The notes: generated from the sequence alone by a model not told the origin. Positions 9,957 to 22,342 are shown, counted from the stretch's first letter. The stretch is 48,170 nucleotides of DNA from Gloeophyllum trabeum ATCC 11539 (GCF_000344685.1 NW_006920423.1:1-48170), one strand, 5' to 3'. Numbers and translations: made by a program.

Positions 9957-12900
9957 GGTGAGTGGAATTTGAGTGGTGGTTCACCCCACGCCATTCAAGG
10001 CTTTTCAGCTCCAGGGCTCTACACAAGTTCCTTACCCACAGACTTTGCCTTGGACTGCTCTCTCAACTCGCTCCGGAAACTGCCTCCCGCTCAATCCTGG
10101 CCGCATATTCCGACATTCATTCCCCACGAGCCTCAGTGCCGACTCTTCTCCCTACGACTGTGTCTGTGTCCGGATATGTTATTGTCTCCACCCAGTGCGG
10201 TACTGACCGTCTTCGAGCTGTAACCTCAGGACGTACTCAGTCTGTCCACCCAAGGCAGCACTTCATCCTCCACGAAGAGCTACCACTCTGTTTACTCCGG
10301 GTATGCAACCCTGCGACCAACTTTGTCGCTATTCTCTCCCCCGGCGTCCTTCGTCAGCTCCGTCGTCGCGAGTCCGCGAGCCGCATTTCATACCGCTCAA
10401 ATCCTGCCTCGCGAGACTCTATCGGGCCAGTCGTCGAGTCACTCTCGGTTACGGCCTCGTACGCCGAGGACAGGACTGTTCCCTTGCTCACGTCGAATAT
10501 TAACACGGTCGTACGAGCGCTCTCCTGGAGTGTCGCGCCTGGTCGTGCCTACAAGTTGGTACACCGAGTAGACAAGGACTCCGCGCGCCTCTGATGGATC
10601 GGGTGTACAATGTGATACCGTGCTGTGCGCTAGTACTCAAAGCAGGCGGAGTCCATGTATTCCGGAGTACGTGTTAATTTGATCTTTTTATGCATGATTA
10701 TCCTGCCTCCGCGTTCTCTCTATCTGAGTTGGCCGTGTATCTCAGCTAGGCATGGGTCCCCAGTCCCTCGTTCTTGCGCCTCATCTGCCGACCCTATGGC
10801 GTCTCACACACACACGTTGAGTAGGACAGTGTGACCCTCTACGAGCCCCGGGCGTCATTTCGCCCTTCGTCCGATTCGCCGGCCTCAAGAACGCGCTGTC
10901 GACGGCGTTTAGCGATCTGCGAGTCCATCTTCCACGACAGATCTGACTATCGCGCATGGCTGTGCCCGCCTCGTTTCGGGGCTTCCGCCATTCTGCATCT
11001 AGCGCTCGCAGGCGACTTCAATTGCATGACTCTGATGCCGTTCGGGCAGAGCGCCTTGGACCAGCGCAGTGTCCGTAGCAGCCGTCCGTCACTTTGCGAG
11101 AGCGACTCTGGGCAGAGGCCCGTTCCACGAAATCGACACGGTCGCCCGGCAGAGTCGTTCGTGAATACCGCATGTTGTCGTCCCGGCTATGTCATCCCTC
11201 CCGTGGATTACACCAGTCAACGGCTGGGATGCTTCTCAACTGGAGCACACCGGGTTTTGCTCGCTGCGTCGTGTCCCAGGCGAATACGCACATCTCACCA
11301 ACGCGGGGGATGTGGCAAGTGAGCCTGCCTTCGCAGGTAAGCCAAATTTCGACCCGACCATCCAACGAACATACTCGCTCTCCGTGCGATACGTTGCCGA
11401 TCTTGCTGACCGGCACACTGACGATGGTCTGCCTGCGGGGAACACCTGGCATCAATCTCGACCCTCTGAGCTCCGCCGCGTCTAATGGTCACTGGCGTCC
11501 GCTGCATTACTCGACCACCGCTGTGCTGCAGCGGAAAAATGACAATGCCGCAGCATCGTCGTTCGTCCCTAGCAGTACTGTACGACCAGGTAGATCCTAC
11601 TGCCTCGACGTTCTATTCCTCAAGATCCGATCGACCCCCCACATCCTCACGGGTTGTACCAGTGAAGATGCGGCATTTTTGCCGGGTGAAACCCACTCAT
11701 TCGGAGGCCCTCTGTCCAGTAGCGTCTCTTACCTTGTCTGTGGATCGTCCGCGATGTTTCCTGGGATCACCCTCCAATACAAAAGTGCGATGCGCTGCCC
11801 TGCAGGGTTTGCTCACGACCTGTCTTCGTTGTCACCGACGGGCAGCTCCCGTACCCTTCCAGTCCGGCTCACTCGGATCTGCTCCTCAATGATCGCTCCG
11901 CTCGTCCCATCGTGTCTCTTGTAACCGTGCGGTGTATTGGCTGTCACACGATTTTCCATGGCAAGGAACGTTGCTCACGACACACCGACTGTCTTCTAGC
12001 TATACGTGTCACCGTTCCCGTCGGCTGTACCCCTGACACCCAGCCAACTGTCAGCTTTCAAGTCTCTTTGGATATCCGCCTTGCCGCGACGTGCTGCTCC
12101 TGCGCTACGGTCACTTACTCATCAGGTGGAAGCTCCACCAAGCCATCTCTCCTCCCAGTCCATCGCCCACGTTTATACCTCTCCTCGCCCATTCTCTGGA
12201 TTGATCCGGGCTGCCAACGAACTGGCTGCCACGCTTTTTACCGACCCGCCGGACACATCGACTACGCCCAGATCCTGCCCTTTCCACGACTCTAGTTCTA
12301 CTTAGGCGCAATTCAAAGTTAAACTCAATCGTGTCCCGGAATTGCTTGTCGCTTGAGCCTACGGACAGAGGATACATTGAACCCCATCCGTCGGCGGCCT
12401 AGAATTCATCAGCTGTTTCATCCTACGACTCTCCCACCTCGCTGCTTGCTTCCGTGCCTACGCCGCCTTCGTCAGTGCGCAGTATGATCTCGTAAGCTCA
12501 CCTTACCCCTCACATTTACGTCGATGTGATCGTCATTGGTGACCAGCAGGTATCACTCCATCGCGAATATTTATCCCGCAAGGTCCCTCGGGAACGACAA
12601 GCTGGAGTCAGACTTCCCATATTTTATACGTCTCTGTGGGAACGTCGGAGCGCGGGCTGCCGTCCATACTTGGTCAGCGCGGCATTACTCTCGTGAGCAG
12701 CAAGAGAATTGACTGCTACGCCCGAAATGTCTCCGTTTTACCTTCTGGCGTGACGTCATCCCTAACCATAGCCCGGGATCACTATAATTTCTCGTTCTCG
12801 TGTACTTCTTTTTTCAAGGCTTCCTACCAGTCCAGCTTCCATCATCGCACGCGGAGTCCTTTCCCGTTCCCTGCATTGACAAGTGAGCCGGTATGATGTC

Positions 12901-13162
12901 CCTTGTGACGCCGTTATACATACGACTCTCACACGAAGTACCTCTGCTTGCAGTTCGGAACGGAATTTCGTTGAAGACTGAGCAGAAGTCGCTCATGAGT
13001 CGCAGCATAATTCCGTAACAATGTGCATGTTGGCCTTGCGAGAAAGATCCAACGTTCCATGTTTGGCATCCTGCTTCTGAGGCGGTCCGAGTCAGTCTTA
13101 TAAAGGCGGCGTTGGCGCTCCTCCCTTTGGCATTGCGCACGGCGGACCGGAACCCTTCAGCC
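9957..13162. other. 3.2-kb stretch without a credible gene
   Basis: Several ORFs of 100-276 codons run on the plus strand (for example 9962-10594 and 11094-11924), but their translations are Ser/Arg/Pro/Leu-rich without any domain, conserved motif or splice pattern. A 98-codon frame at 11189-11485 (NGWDASQLEHTG) has a more balanced composition but is not recognised. No inverted ends, target duplications or transposase motifs were seen. The last 150 bp are the promoter of the MRJP gene. Confidence 0.5.
13099..13104 (+). promoter_or_regulatory. TATA box of the MRJP-type gene
   Basis: A TATAAA hexamer stands 59 bp before the first in-frame ATG of the MRJP gene. Position and sequence fit a core promoter TATA element. 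Confidence 0.55.
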
Positions 13163-14639
13163 ATGATGAACGTAGCTCTGGCCACTGCCCTGTCCTTGGC
13201 TGCCGGGGGCCTAGCTTGGCTCACCGATCCTTTCCAGGTCTATGACAACGGGACGTATGGGCCCCCACTGCAGGTGGAGCACTTGTTCTACGATCAGGTC
13301 AGTAGATCCTTTGGATTGATGTTCTGTAGATCTGAACGTTATCAAGTGGCCAACTGGATTGAGCGTTGCTTCCAATGGAGCCATCTACGCCAACTTCCCG
13401 ACCGCTGTCAACCAGACGAACACCCAATACACCGTCGGCGTCGTGACGAGCTACACTACTGAAGCGGCCTTCCCCTCGGTCGAGTACAATCAACCTCCCG
13501 GGGGCTTCCTGAACCCATCGAACCCTGCTTTTGGGTCGGCCGACCCCGATCATCTGATCAGTGTACAGAGTGTGGTCGTCGATGCTCTCGATCGCGTCTG
13601 GGCTCTGGACACCGGGAGGCCATTATATAACGGCGCGCAGGTCCTTGCCACAGTGCCGGGTGGTCCGAAGCTGGTTGGGTTCTACCAGAACGGGACGAGG
13701 TTTGCGAACTATGTTCTGCCAATAACTACCGCGTACCCCGACACATACCTCAACGATGTGAGGTTCGATCTCCGGCCATCTACCCTTCCATCTGGGCAGG
13801 GCGTAGCGTACATCACTGATTCGAGGTGAATCCCGCTTTCGATATGTACATTTTCCATCAGCCTGACACCTTTGGTAGTGACGAGGGTCGCAGTGGAATC
13901 ATTGTCATTGACCTCGGCACGGGGAACTCCTGGCGACACATCGACTCCCAGCCCTACACCCGCGGTGACCAGGGCTTCATCAGTACGTACGACGGTCAGG
14001 TATTCCAACCCATCCGCCAAGGCAATCCCAACCCTGGTACCTACTCCCACCTGACCACCGGTAGCGATGGTATCGCGCTCAGCGCTGGTATGTCTCCTTC
14101 GTCTACCCGTTTTCATTCATTCTTCATAACCCGTTGTGCAGATGGTGCCTACCTCTACTTCTCCCCCTTGTCGTCTCGTCGCCTCTACCGCGTCCCGACG
14201 TCCTACCTTCTGGTCCAGCCGAGTGGTGCTAACCCCAATGCAGCCAACGCCGCTATCGCTGCAACTCAGTACCTCGGCGAAATGGGCGGCAGCCACGCAG
14301 ACGGCATGGAGACGGACGCATCCGGCGTCATCTACATCGGTGCACCCGAGCAGGACGGTATCACCATGTACCATCCTGACCTGGGGATGTGGATGCCGTT
14401 CGTGCGCGACCCAAGGATCCAGTGGCCGGTAAGTCTCATCATTGGGCTTCGGCGGCCAAACACTGATGATGAATAATCCCGCCTAGGACACCTTATCCGT
14501 CGCCACCAATAACCGCCTGTACTTCACGTCGAACCAGTACTGGCTTCAGCCATCATTGAACAACGGCACCGAGTATCGTGTCCGTCCATGGGGCATCTTC
14601 AGTGTGCCGATTAGTGCTGGGAAGGTTATATTGACATAA
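13163..14639 (+). CDS. Major royal jelly protein (MRJP/yellow)-family secreted protein
   Basis: Five exons, 13163-13297, 13347-13825, 13879-14087, 14142-14428 and 14487-14639, are joined by introns of 49, 53, 54 and 58 bp. All junctions keep frame, giving 420 aa. The N-terminus MMNVALATALSLAAGGLAWL is a signal peptide, and several N-glycosylation sequons follow. The body has the beta-propeller landmarks of the MRJP family: FYDQ-WPTGLSVASNG across the first junction, RVWALDTGRP, YPDTYLNDVRFDLR, AYITDSSDEGRSGIIVIDL, GSDGIALSADGAYLYFSPL and PFVRDPRIQWPDTLSV. MRJP proteins are best known from insects but occur widely in fungi, where their function is mostly untested. First-intron note: the acceptor is CAAG at 13346; the nearer TAG at 13329 would give a 32-bp intron and break the frame. 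The start could be Met1 or Met2. Confidence 0.9.
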
Positions 14640-16980
14640 GGGTCGACGAGTGTGCATTTATGTCATAGGGACATCTGTTCCGCGGACTACGTCGCGTATC
14701 CCGTTGTACTTTGCGAACACTTCGGTTTCTCACCTTCGTCTGTGCTGTTGAATGGTATGGTTCCCGAGTGTCTAACGAATGAAGCGCCCGCTGAAGGTGC
14801 TGGATGCCTTGGAGGTACACCTCCCTACGAGAAGATGAGGTATGAGAGTCGATGACGGGCATTAAAGGAAAGTTCGCGTTTCATCTATGTCGGTGTGCCT
14901 ACTGGAACTTGAACGACGGTCGAACGCACGACAAAACGAGACGCGAATAGCACGCGCGATGGGACAATCCGAACGCTGCCGCGAGAACTGAGATATCGAC
15001 AGCGGGAGGCGGGGATCGCTTGGGTAAGAGTGCGATAAGCCACGGAACGCCGAGACAGTCCAGGAGACCACTTGATCTTGACAGAGCTAGCGTCAGGAAG
15101 TGCCCAGGATGGGAGCGAGAAATAGACATCGGTCCGGAAGGCCTGCAGAGCTCACAGAGCCAGAGGGGACGGACACAGCGTCGGAGGATGGACAACATAT
15201 ATAATCAACGAGAGACTGGCAGAACGGGAATAACGGGTGCCGGCGTGATTCGGGACGGGATGGCAAGAAGCAACTCGGATCCGACGACGACGGCCGGCAC
15301 GACTGTAGGACTCAGTTACGTTCCCTCGAGGACTCATTCTGTCGAACCCCAGACGCCACCAAACTGATCATTGGTACGGGCGTTAAGCCAGTCGCAGCGC
15401 TACCGCTCTGAGCCGCATCTATGCTGCTCAACAGTGAGTCGTCAGCGAAAGAGGACTGCGATACCTGGTATCTGAGTCCGACGGCGGCGAGATCGGGTTG
15501 TGCCAAGTTCAGCCTCGTTCAATCCCTGGCCTGGCGCATACGCGAAACGATGCTTACAAGTACAGAGAGGCGTCGAGAGCTCTCATCAACGATCAAGAGC
15601 GGAAGGGGCCAACCCAGGTCCCGAGCGCCAGTGACGACAGATATGGCAGAGAATCCCAACAATGGAGATAACTCGCAGCAGTTCCTCACTGTTGAGCAGG
15701 TCATAGGTAGCGGTAAAGACGCGCTGTAGCGTCTGGGGTGCTCGGGAATAGACACTGTCAGCTACACAGGATGGCTCTCCAAATACGACGGAATTGGTCG
15801 TATTTGAAGAGCCGTTCATGTCGCCGCAAATTGTACAGACAGCCGGTGGTAGCCGTCTGCGATGGAGCGAAGGGGTGCAAGCCAACGGGATGCGAAGAGA
15901 GTTAATCCAAGAGTACTAGCCATGACGAGTCCAAGCGAGATAAATCCGAGCCCTTAGACAGGACATAAAGAGGGCAAGACACCGCGCCAGGTCCGGATGT
16001 AGCAGATGTACCACACCACGACGGCACCTCCACCGGGCTTGTATCGGGCGGCCTCTGCACACTCGATAGAGGGGGGAGCAGGGGCCTCGCAGTCAGAGTA
16101 GAAGCTTCAAGCCATATAGGCTGGATCTCAGATCCGACGCGTGTCCTGCGCAGAGGAGAGCAAGCGAGAACGGAGCAGTTAGACGCACAATGATATAGTC
16201 GAGTATCCGAAGCCATCAGCTCAGCCTTGCGAGACCCGCTGACGAGCTACTGCACTCTTCCTGAAGACTCACCAGGATTTCTATTTTCTCGTAGAACCAT
16301 CCGCTTTCCAAGCACCCAACTATCCCGCCAGCAGCATGCACCCACAGGCCTGTCGCTCACCACCAGAAGGGGCTTTTCACGTTGTCGGGCTAGGTACCTA
16401 AAACGTCGAGCTCTGGGTCGATGTCTTGAGGACGTTCCGGATTACTGGGCCGACCGGGAGTGGTGCATGTCATAGAGCAGGCCCCATCATGATCGGTACG
16501 ATATACTAGCGCATCCATAGCCCAGTGAACGAGATTCCAATCGACAGAGAACTGGCTCGAGTAGGGAAAGCCGGGTCAGGGTAGCTTTTGTCGAATAAAT
16601 AAGACTCATCGTGGCGTGAATCATCCATGAGGAGACGTAGCAAGTCGACGCGGTGAGACTGGGAGGATACGGAATGAGTATCCTCCACACAAGCGTGGGA
16701 ATCTCGAAGAACTAGTGAAACCAGCGACGAGTGTTGGAGGAGTCGGACGTGGGCTTGTTGCGCTCGTATCGAACAGGAGTCCTGGCAGATATATTTCAGT
16801 AAGGTCATGACATCCATCTTGATAGAAGCCTTGCGTTGTGCATTAAAGACATTGCTCAGGCCATTGGCTTCCGTCTGGCCTCCTGGATGGCGTAGTGGTT
16901 TTCATAGGGAACTCGAGCGTAATAGGTACAAGGTCTGGTATCCGGCGAAGCCATGGACGCGACAGCGAACGCATGACGCA
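14640..16980. other. 2.3-kb stretch without a recognised gene
   Basis: Short ORFs on both strands have no recognisable domains. The minus-strand frame at 15902-16216 (104 codons) is Ser/Leu/Pro-rich and unconvincing. No transposon ends were identified. The first part is the 3' flank of the MRJP gene. Confidence 0.45.
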
Positions 16981-17159
16981 CCCGTCAACCGGTCGAGCCA
17001 CATTCTCGGCACGCTGTCTTGAAGACTTTCGGTATGGTGGTGGACTGTTCCTTCCACAGAAGCAAGCGGAGCCAATGTGATAAGCAAGTCGACTGCAAGT
17101 GCAGATTCTCAAGAGCTAGAGGTCTTGCGGCGACACTGACGCGTGGTACGCTCCTGTCA

Positions 17160-17660
17160 ACTGCCCGAGCCACATTCTCCCAAGCTGCGTTCAAGCTTAA
17201 AGCTTGAAGCTTGAAGCTTGAAGCCCTTCGGTCCAGTGTTATATTGTCTTTCCAACAGAAGCAAGCGTAGCAATTACGAGAGAAAGGACCATCTGTCACT
17301 TCAAGCGGTGAGTGAGGCGCGTGGCCGAGGTTGACCATACCGGGAACAAGGCCGTCGTGTGGCAGTAGATCATGTCTGCCGGTACATCTTGATGTCGGGT
17401 GCACTTCCAGCGGAGAGAAAATTTTCCATGCCTCGAGCCTCTTCGAGCACAAGGGCGCGGTGTGGTGGCAGAACGTGTAGGTCGTTGTGGCTAGAGGTCG
17501 GGAATTCCCACCTCTTTGGTAGGTCTCTGCTTGCGAAACCTGCATCAGCTCACCCTGCCCTGGATTTCTTTGTCCGCATTCCAACCAAGGTAATTTCTGG
17601 GCTGAGCCACGCTCGATTACATCGCTTTCCGATGATCCCGCGGTAAAAGCTTGCAGGAAT
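17160..17660 (+). repeat. Diverged direct duplication, copy 1
   Basis: Blocks in this stretch recur in the same order about 1.1 kb downstream. Examples are CGAGCCACATTCTC / CCAGCCACATTTTC, GGGAACAAGG / GAGAACAAGG, CGGTACATCT / TGGTACATCT, GGAGAGAA followed by ATGCCTCGAG, and GTAATTTCTGGGCTGAGCC / GTAATTACTGGGCTCAGCC. The copies have many substitutions and small indels. No coding frame is conserved between them. The stretch contains the (AAGCTTG)3 palindrome at 17190-17224. Confidence 0.75.
17190..17224. repeat. AAGCTTG microrepeat with perfect palindrome
   Basis: Three exact AAGCTTG units occupy 17200-17220 and are preceded by TTCAAGCTT, so 17190-17208 is a perfect inverted repeat around one central A (TTCAAGCTT-A-AAGCTTGAA). 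It could form a hairpin. The downstream copy of the surrounding duplication lacks it. Confidence 0.85.
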
Positions 17661-18334
17661 ATTGCGTACTCGTGCGCTTGTAGACAGGTAGGCTGAGGTG
17701 TGTGGGGCAACTTCCGCCCCACTGGATGCCCATAGAATGGTTTGCACTAGTCCGCTCGACTGTGATAACACACCTATCGTGCAGACGGCCTCGGGGATCA
17801 TCGATCCCTGTCGCCGCATTCCTCGAAGATCACCCTCGAGGCCTTGCGATGTCGGTAATTGTTGCAGCAGAAGAAGCAAGAGGAGCTGTTGAGTGACGAA
17901 TGAAGGCTCCCAGCAGGACAGGAGGAGTGTAGCATCCGAGGTAGTGTCGACAACGATGAGGCATCTCACACGGTGAATGTAGATGCTATGATCTCTGTCT
18001 CCATCAAAAAACGCAGCCGTGTACTCATGGGTCCATACCGCACGACGGACTCGTCCTGCGCATCACTCTCAGATCAATCTTGTCGCATGACCTCCTGGTC
18101 CTGGTGGTGCTCACTTGCAGTTCACTTACCTCTCTGGCTTCTGTGAAAGGGACTATCCAATACCGCACCGAAGGATTTGATTGAAGTCTGCTCGACGCAA
18201 ATGTGGCTCAGACGTGTTGACGGATGCGTCAGTCGCGTTGCCCGACCTCAAATTCTGGTACGTATCAACTTACGGTAGAGCTCCGTATCACCAACCACTA
18301 TTCCATGCGAAAGGGCGTGCGTTGCTACATGTAC

Positions 18335-18770
18335 AACCGGTCCAGCCACATTTTCGGCACGTGGAAATTTCATGTTGAGCGGCATGTTCACGAAGCTGTT
18401 GAATGCGAACCAGTCGGCCAGCCTCCAGAGAGTAGGCGTCGCGCTCTGGGGTAGTGCGGTCCCCGTCAACCATATCGAGAACAAGGTTGCGTTTGGCATG
18501 TTGTGGCAGTTGGTCAATGTGGCTGGTACATCTGGACACCGCGGGCACTGCCACCGGAGAGAAGTCTTTCGCATGCCTCGAGGTAGCATTGTGGACCATA
18601 TCGAGCACAAGAGCGGCTGTGGTAGTCAACCTTGCGTGGCTGGAAACCGGAAGTTTCTGTCTGTGTGGTATTGTCCATGATCCATCCACGGTAATTACTG
18701 GGCTCAGCCGCCGTTCGATTGCCTGGCTTCCTGGCGACCCTGCGGCAAAGAAGCCTGTCACGCTGAACCA
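18335..18770 (+). repeat. Diverged direct duplication, copy 2 (upstream flank of zinc-finger gene)
   Basis: This is the partner of 17160-17660, ending about 135 bp before the zinc-finger start codon. Because this copy lies in the presumed promoter of an active-looking gene, copy 1 could be a relic of a duplicated promoter or gene, or both could be copies of an unclassified repeat. Confidence 0.75.
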
Positions 18771-18795
18771 CATTACGAACAATGGACAGCCTGTC

Positions 18796-18801
18796 TATAA
18801 A
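18796..18801 (+). promoter_or_regulatory. TATA box of the zinc-finger gene
   Basis: A TATAAA hexamer (CTGTCTATAAATTGG context) stands 105 bp before ATG 18906, a plausible core promoter position. It is followed by a pyrimidine-rich tract up to the start codon. Confidence 0.55.
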
Positions 18802-18905
18802 TTGGACCACCCGTTCGAGGTCCCCCACCATCGGGACACCCTCTCTCCCGCCTTCCTCTGTATATTCTTCCTACTTTCCTGGTGACATCTTGTCTTCTCA
18901 TAATC

Positions 18906-20140
18906 ATGCCACGGACTTCTTCTGGTCAGAGTCCTAGGAAGCGGGTCCATCCTGTAGGACAAGCACTCGGTCCTGAACATGACATTACCCGGGCTCTCTT
19001 GCGCGAGGGAGTAACGTGCGACCAGATCGACCTCATGAATGCCACTCGTCAGTGCATCCTTGGCCCATGCGCCCTTGAGCCCTGGGGCAAGCCGCGAGCT
19101 CCCGTAGCATTGCGGGTACACCTCGTATCTCATCTCAGCGACCAGTGCCCGTTGTGTGTTTCCTCTCCCAATCATTCCTCCTGGTTGATCTGACCTTTGC
19201 GTAGTGAGTATCAATGTACCAAATGTCCATATCGGTCTCGATACAAGGGTGATGTTAGAGTGCACGAAGAGTCTCAGTAAGTCGAGTGCAGTGCATCAGA
19301 CTATCGACATCACGAACCCACTGATGTCTATGAGCAGCTCCCGGCCGGGGTTCCGTCCGCGCTTACGTCGTACACGAGAAGCTTGTCCTAGCACGTTCTT
19401 TGCCGACTTCAACTTGACCAGGCACGGGGAGTTGGATTACTCGAATATCCATCACCCGAGCCCTGCCACACTTGCGCATTCCAGCCCTCCTTTGCAGGTG
19501 CTGCCAGAGGACCGGATTTCTATCGTGCCTGGTTTCTCTGAGGCAACTCCCGCTGTCGTATGGACACCGTCCATGGATAGAAGAAGTCTCCCAAGCGACC
19601 CACAGACACCAGTGATATCCCCTGGGGATACTCAGGACCACGTGGAAAACGATTGTGGGCTGTATCTGCCTGATGACTTGCCATCGGCGAGGTTCAATAA
19701 CCTCTTGGGTTCGTTGCCTGCACTCGAGAATGACAACACCAGGGGTCACCTCCATAGTTGTGACTCACTGGGGCAGGATGCCACAATTACGGGGCCGGAC
19801 CGCAGTATCTTGTCCGGCCTGCAGGGCAGCTTCCAAAGTCACCTTTATGATCTATCTGAGGAGGATACCCCATTCTCTGTTCAGTATGGACCCCGCTCTT
19901 ACCGTCCGGATGCCCAAGGTGGGTCTCCTGTCGAGCCAGGTACGGTTCTATCCTTGGAGAACCTCGATCCCTGGGGTGCCTTCTATGACCCTGACGCGCT
20001 AGCGCGGAATACTGGGATGATGCGGCCGGACCCCAACCTCTTCCTTGATCCGTCATACAGTGTCCAACACTACCTTCACAATGCTCCTGAAAAATATCAG
20101 AGCGAAATCAGCACCTCCTCATCCCCTGTTCAATACAGAC
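18906..20140 (+). CDS. C2H2 zinc-finger protein, interrupted by assembly gap
   Basis: Exons 18906-19153, 19205-19276 and 19338 onward are joined by introns of 51 and 61 bp. The second intron splits the last zinc ligand: GTAAGT donor, GAGCAG acceptor, and the join makes His107. Splicing creates a textbook C2H2 finger at residues 87-107 (C-x2-C-x12-H-x3-H, CTKCPYRSRYKGDVRVHEESH). A looser first finger occurs at 50-76 (C50, C55, H72, H76). The N-terminus is basic (SGQSPRKRVH). The long third exon is Ser/Pro/Asp-rich with motifs such as CGLYLPDDLPSARFNNLL and DPWGAFYDPDALARN, and resembles an activation region. The exon runs into a gap at 20141. Its true end is most likely supplied by 21370-21578, which would make 443 aa in one frame. 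A DNA-binding transcription factor is the likely role; the target is unknown. Confidence 0.75.
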
Positions 20141-20604
20141 NNNNNNNNNNNNNNNNNNNNNNNNNNNNNNNNNNNNNNNNNNNNNNNNNNNNNNNNNNNN
20201 NNNNNNNNNNNNNNNNNNNNNNNNNNNNNNNNNNNNNNNNNNNNNNNNNNNNNNNNNNNNNNNNNNNNNNNNNNNNNNNNNNNNNNNNNNNNNNNNNNNN
20301 NNNNNNNNNNNNNNNNNNNNNNNNNNNNNNNNNNNNNNNNNNNNNNNNNNNNNNNNNNNNNNNNNNNNNNNNNNNNNNNNNNNNNNNNNNNNNNNNNNNN
20401 NNNNNNNNNNNNNNNNNNNNNNNNNNNNNNNNNNNNNNNNNNNNNNNNNNNNNNNNNNNNNNNNNNNNNNNNNNNNNNNNNNNNNNNNNNNNNNNNNNNN
20501 NNNNNNNNNNNNNNNNNNNNNNNNNNNNNNNNNNNNNNNNNNNNNNNNNNNNNNNNNNNNNNNNNNNNNNNNNNNNNNNNNNNNNNNNNNNNNNNNNNNN
20601 NNNN
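20141..20604. other. Assembly gap, 464 N
   Basis: An uninterrupted run of 464 unknown bases. The sequences on both sides are copies of each other, so the true gap may be zero or negative in length. Confidence 0.99.
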
Positions 20605-21578
20605 AGAAGCTTGTCCTAGCACGTTCTTTGCCGACTTCAACTTGACCAGGCACGGGGAGTTGGATTACTCGAATATCCATCACCCGAGCCCTGCCACACT
20701 TGCGCATTCCAGCCCTCCTTTGCAGGTGCTGCCAGAGGACCGGATTTCTATCGTGCCTGGATTTCTCTGAGGCAACTCCCGCTGTCGTATGGACACCGTC
20801 CATGGATAGAAGAAGTCTCCCAAGCGACCCACAGACACCAGTGATATCCCCTGGGGATACTCAGGACCACGTGGAAAACGATTGTGGGCTGTATCTGCCT
20901 GATGACTTGCCATCGGCGAGGTTCAATAACCTCTTGGGTTCGTTGCCTGCACTCGAGAATGACAACACCAGGGGTCACCTCCATAGTTGTGACTCACTGG
21001 GGCAGGATGCCACAATTACGGGGCCGGACCGCAGTATCTTGTCCGGCCTGCAGGGCAGCTTCCAAAGTCACCTTTATGATCTATCTGAGGAGGATACCCC
21101 ATTCTCTGTTCAGTATGGACCCCGCTCTTACCGTCCGGATGCCCAAGGTGGGTCTCCTGTCGAGCCAGGTACGGTTCTATCCTTGGAGAACCTCGATCCC
21201 TGGGGTGCCTTCTATGACCCTGACGCGCTAGCGCGGAATACTGGGATGATGCGGCCGGACCCCAACCTCTTCCTTGATCCGTCATACAGTGTCCAACACT
21301 ACCTTCACAATGCTCCTGAAAAATATCAGAGCGAAATCAGCACCTCCTCATCCCCTGTTCAATACAGACTGCAGCCTTACCTCCCTGATGCCGGTGGGGC
21401 GGGTCCTGCGCAACGGAGCGCTGGACCATCTTACGGCCGATACACCTGTCAGTTTTACTTTGAAGATGAGGCAGCTGGCCAACAGGGAGATCTGATGTCC
21501 CCTGCTACCGTTCATTCCGATTCTGATCGGTCCTCATTCCCGGGTAGTACTCCAGACGCGGCCTGGAGATTGTACTGA
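20605..21578 (+). CDS. Second copy of zinc-finger gene exon 3 plus its unique 3' end
   Basis: Positions 20605-21369 repeat 19377-20140 essentially base for base; the one difference I see is an extra A at 20761, which breaks the frame (the frame before it ends PGFL-stop). From 21370 to 21578 the sequence is new and continues the same protein: LQPYLPDAGGAGPAQ through GSTPDAAWRLY and a TGA. Joining 20140 directly to 21370 gives an exon total divisible by three and one uninterrupted protein. The simplest reading is therefore one locus whose two contig ends overlap but were not merged. A real tandem duplication is possible but would leave this copy without zinc fingers and with a frameshift. Confidence 0.75.
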
Positions 21579-22342
21579 GTTGCTCGTCTCCTATGATTGT
21601 GGTGACCAGTAGTCAACTAGTTACGTCTTAAGTTTTTCCTGGTGCTCGTCCTCCATCTCTTCAGTATCTCTCTCTATGTTACACGTATGCTGCTTGTTGT
21701 GTTATATTCCTTACATGTTATCCCATCATGTATGTATTCTGCGTCATCACTGTCTTTTATCTGCTGCTCATACTCATGATTGTATTTAACACTTATACAC
21801 CCCCTAATGCGCATGAATACATATTGATGATCGAATGGGTGCCCACCGCTCCGCGCATCCTTGCCCATCTGAACCGAGGTACCTAGCAATAACGCTGGCA
21901 GCCACGGCAGCTGTGGCAGAAAGTGGGGGACGGAAATCAACTGAAGTAGTCAATGACTGATCACGACTGTTTGCCTGCGCTGGTAAATAAGCGGCCAAGG
22001 GTACCGGTTTCTGGAAATGAACACTACCAGATGTACAGAACAGGAAGTACTAGGCAGGCCGCCGGTTGGCTGCCGGTGTTACCGATCCAATGCAACTCGT
22101 CCGTGAAGGGATAGCTCATGTCGCGCGCCGAACATGGAAATCCCCAGCCCGAGGCCTTCGCTTCGAGGAAGGAGTCTAAAATCACTAGAGGCGCGAGATG
22201 TGATGGGTGCCTAACCAGGAGCATTCTTCACGACGTCTGGAAGAGTCAAGTTCCGTATCCTCCGTAAAGCAGCAATACTGTAACGAAATCCAGTCGACTG
22301 CGTGAGTGGCTTAAGTCACCTCACACCCGTCCTCTCCGAGTC
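21579..22342. other. Intergenic stretch between zinc-finger gene and its broken paralogue
   Basis: This contains the AT-rich 3' flank of the zinc-finger gene (about 21600-21800) and then DNA with no supported gene. No zinc-finger coding sequence is seen here, so the paralogue downstream lacks its N-terminal exons. Confidence 0.5.

Noticed and set aside
9962..11924. Long plus-strand ORFs (210 and 276 codons) downstream of SNF8
   Set aside because: Translations are Ser/Arg/Pro/Leu-rich with no motif, signal peptide or splice logic. GC-rich non-coding DNA gives such frames by chance.
13298..13329. 32-bp first intron of the MRJP gene ending at the TAG
   Set aside because: Too short for splicing and it breaks the frame; the 49-bp alternative ending at 13346 restores the family motif FYDQ-WPTGL.
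15902..16216. Possible relation of this minus-strand frame to the 11.6-kb region
   Set aside because: Only vague short similarities were seen; an alignment would be needed and none was possible here.
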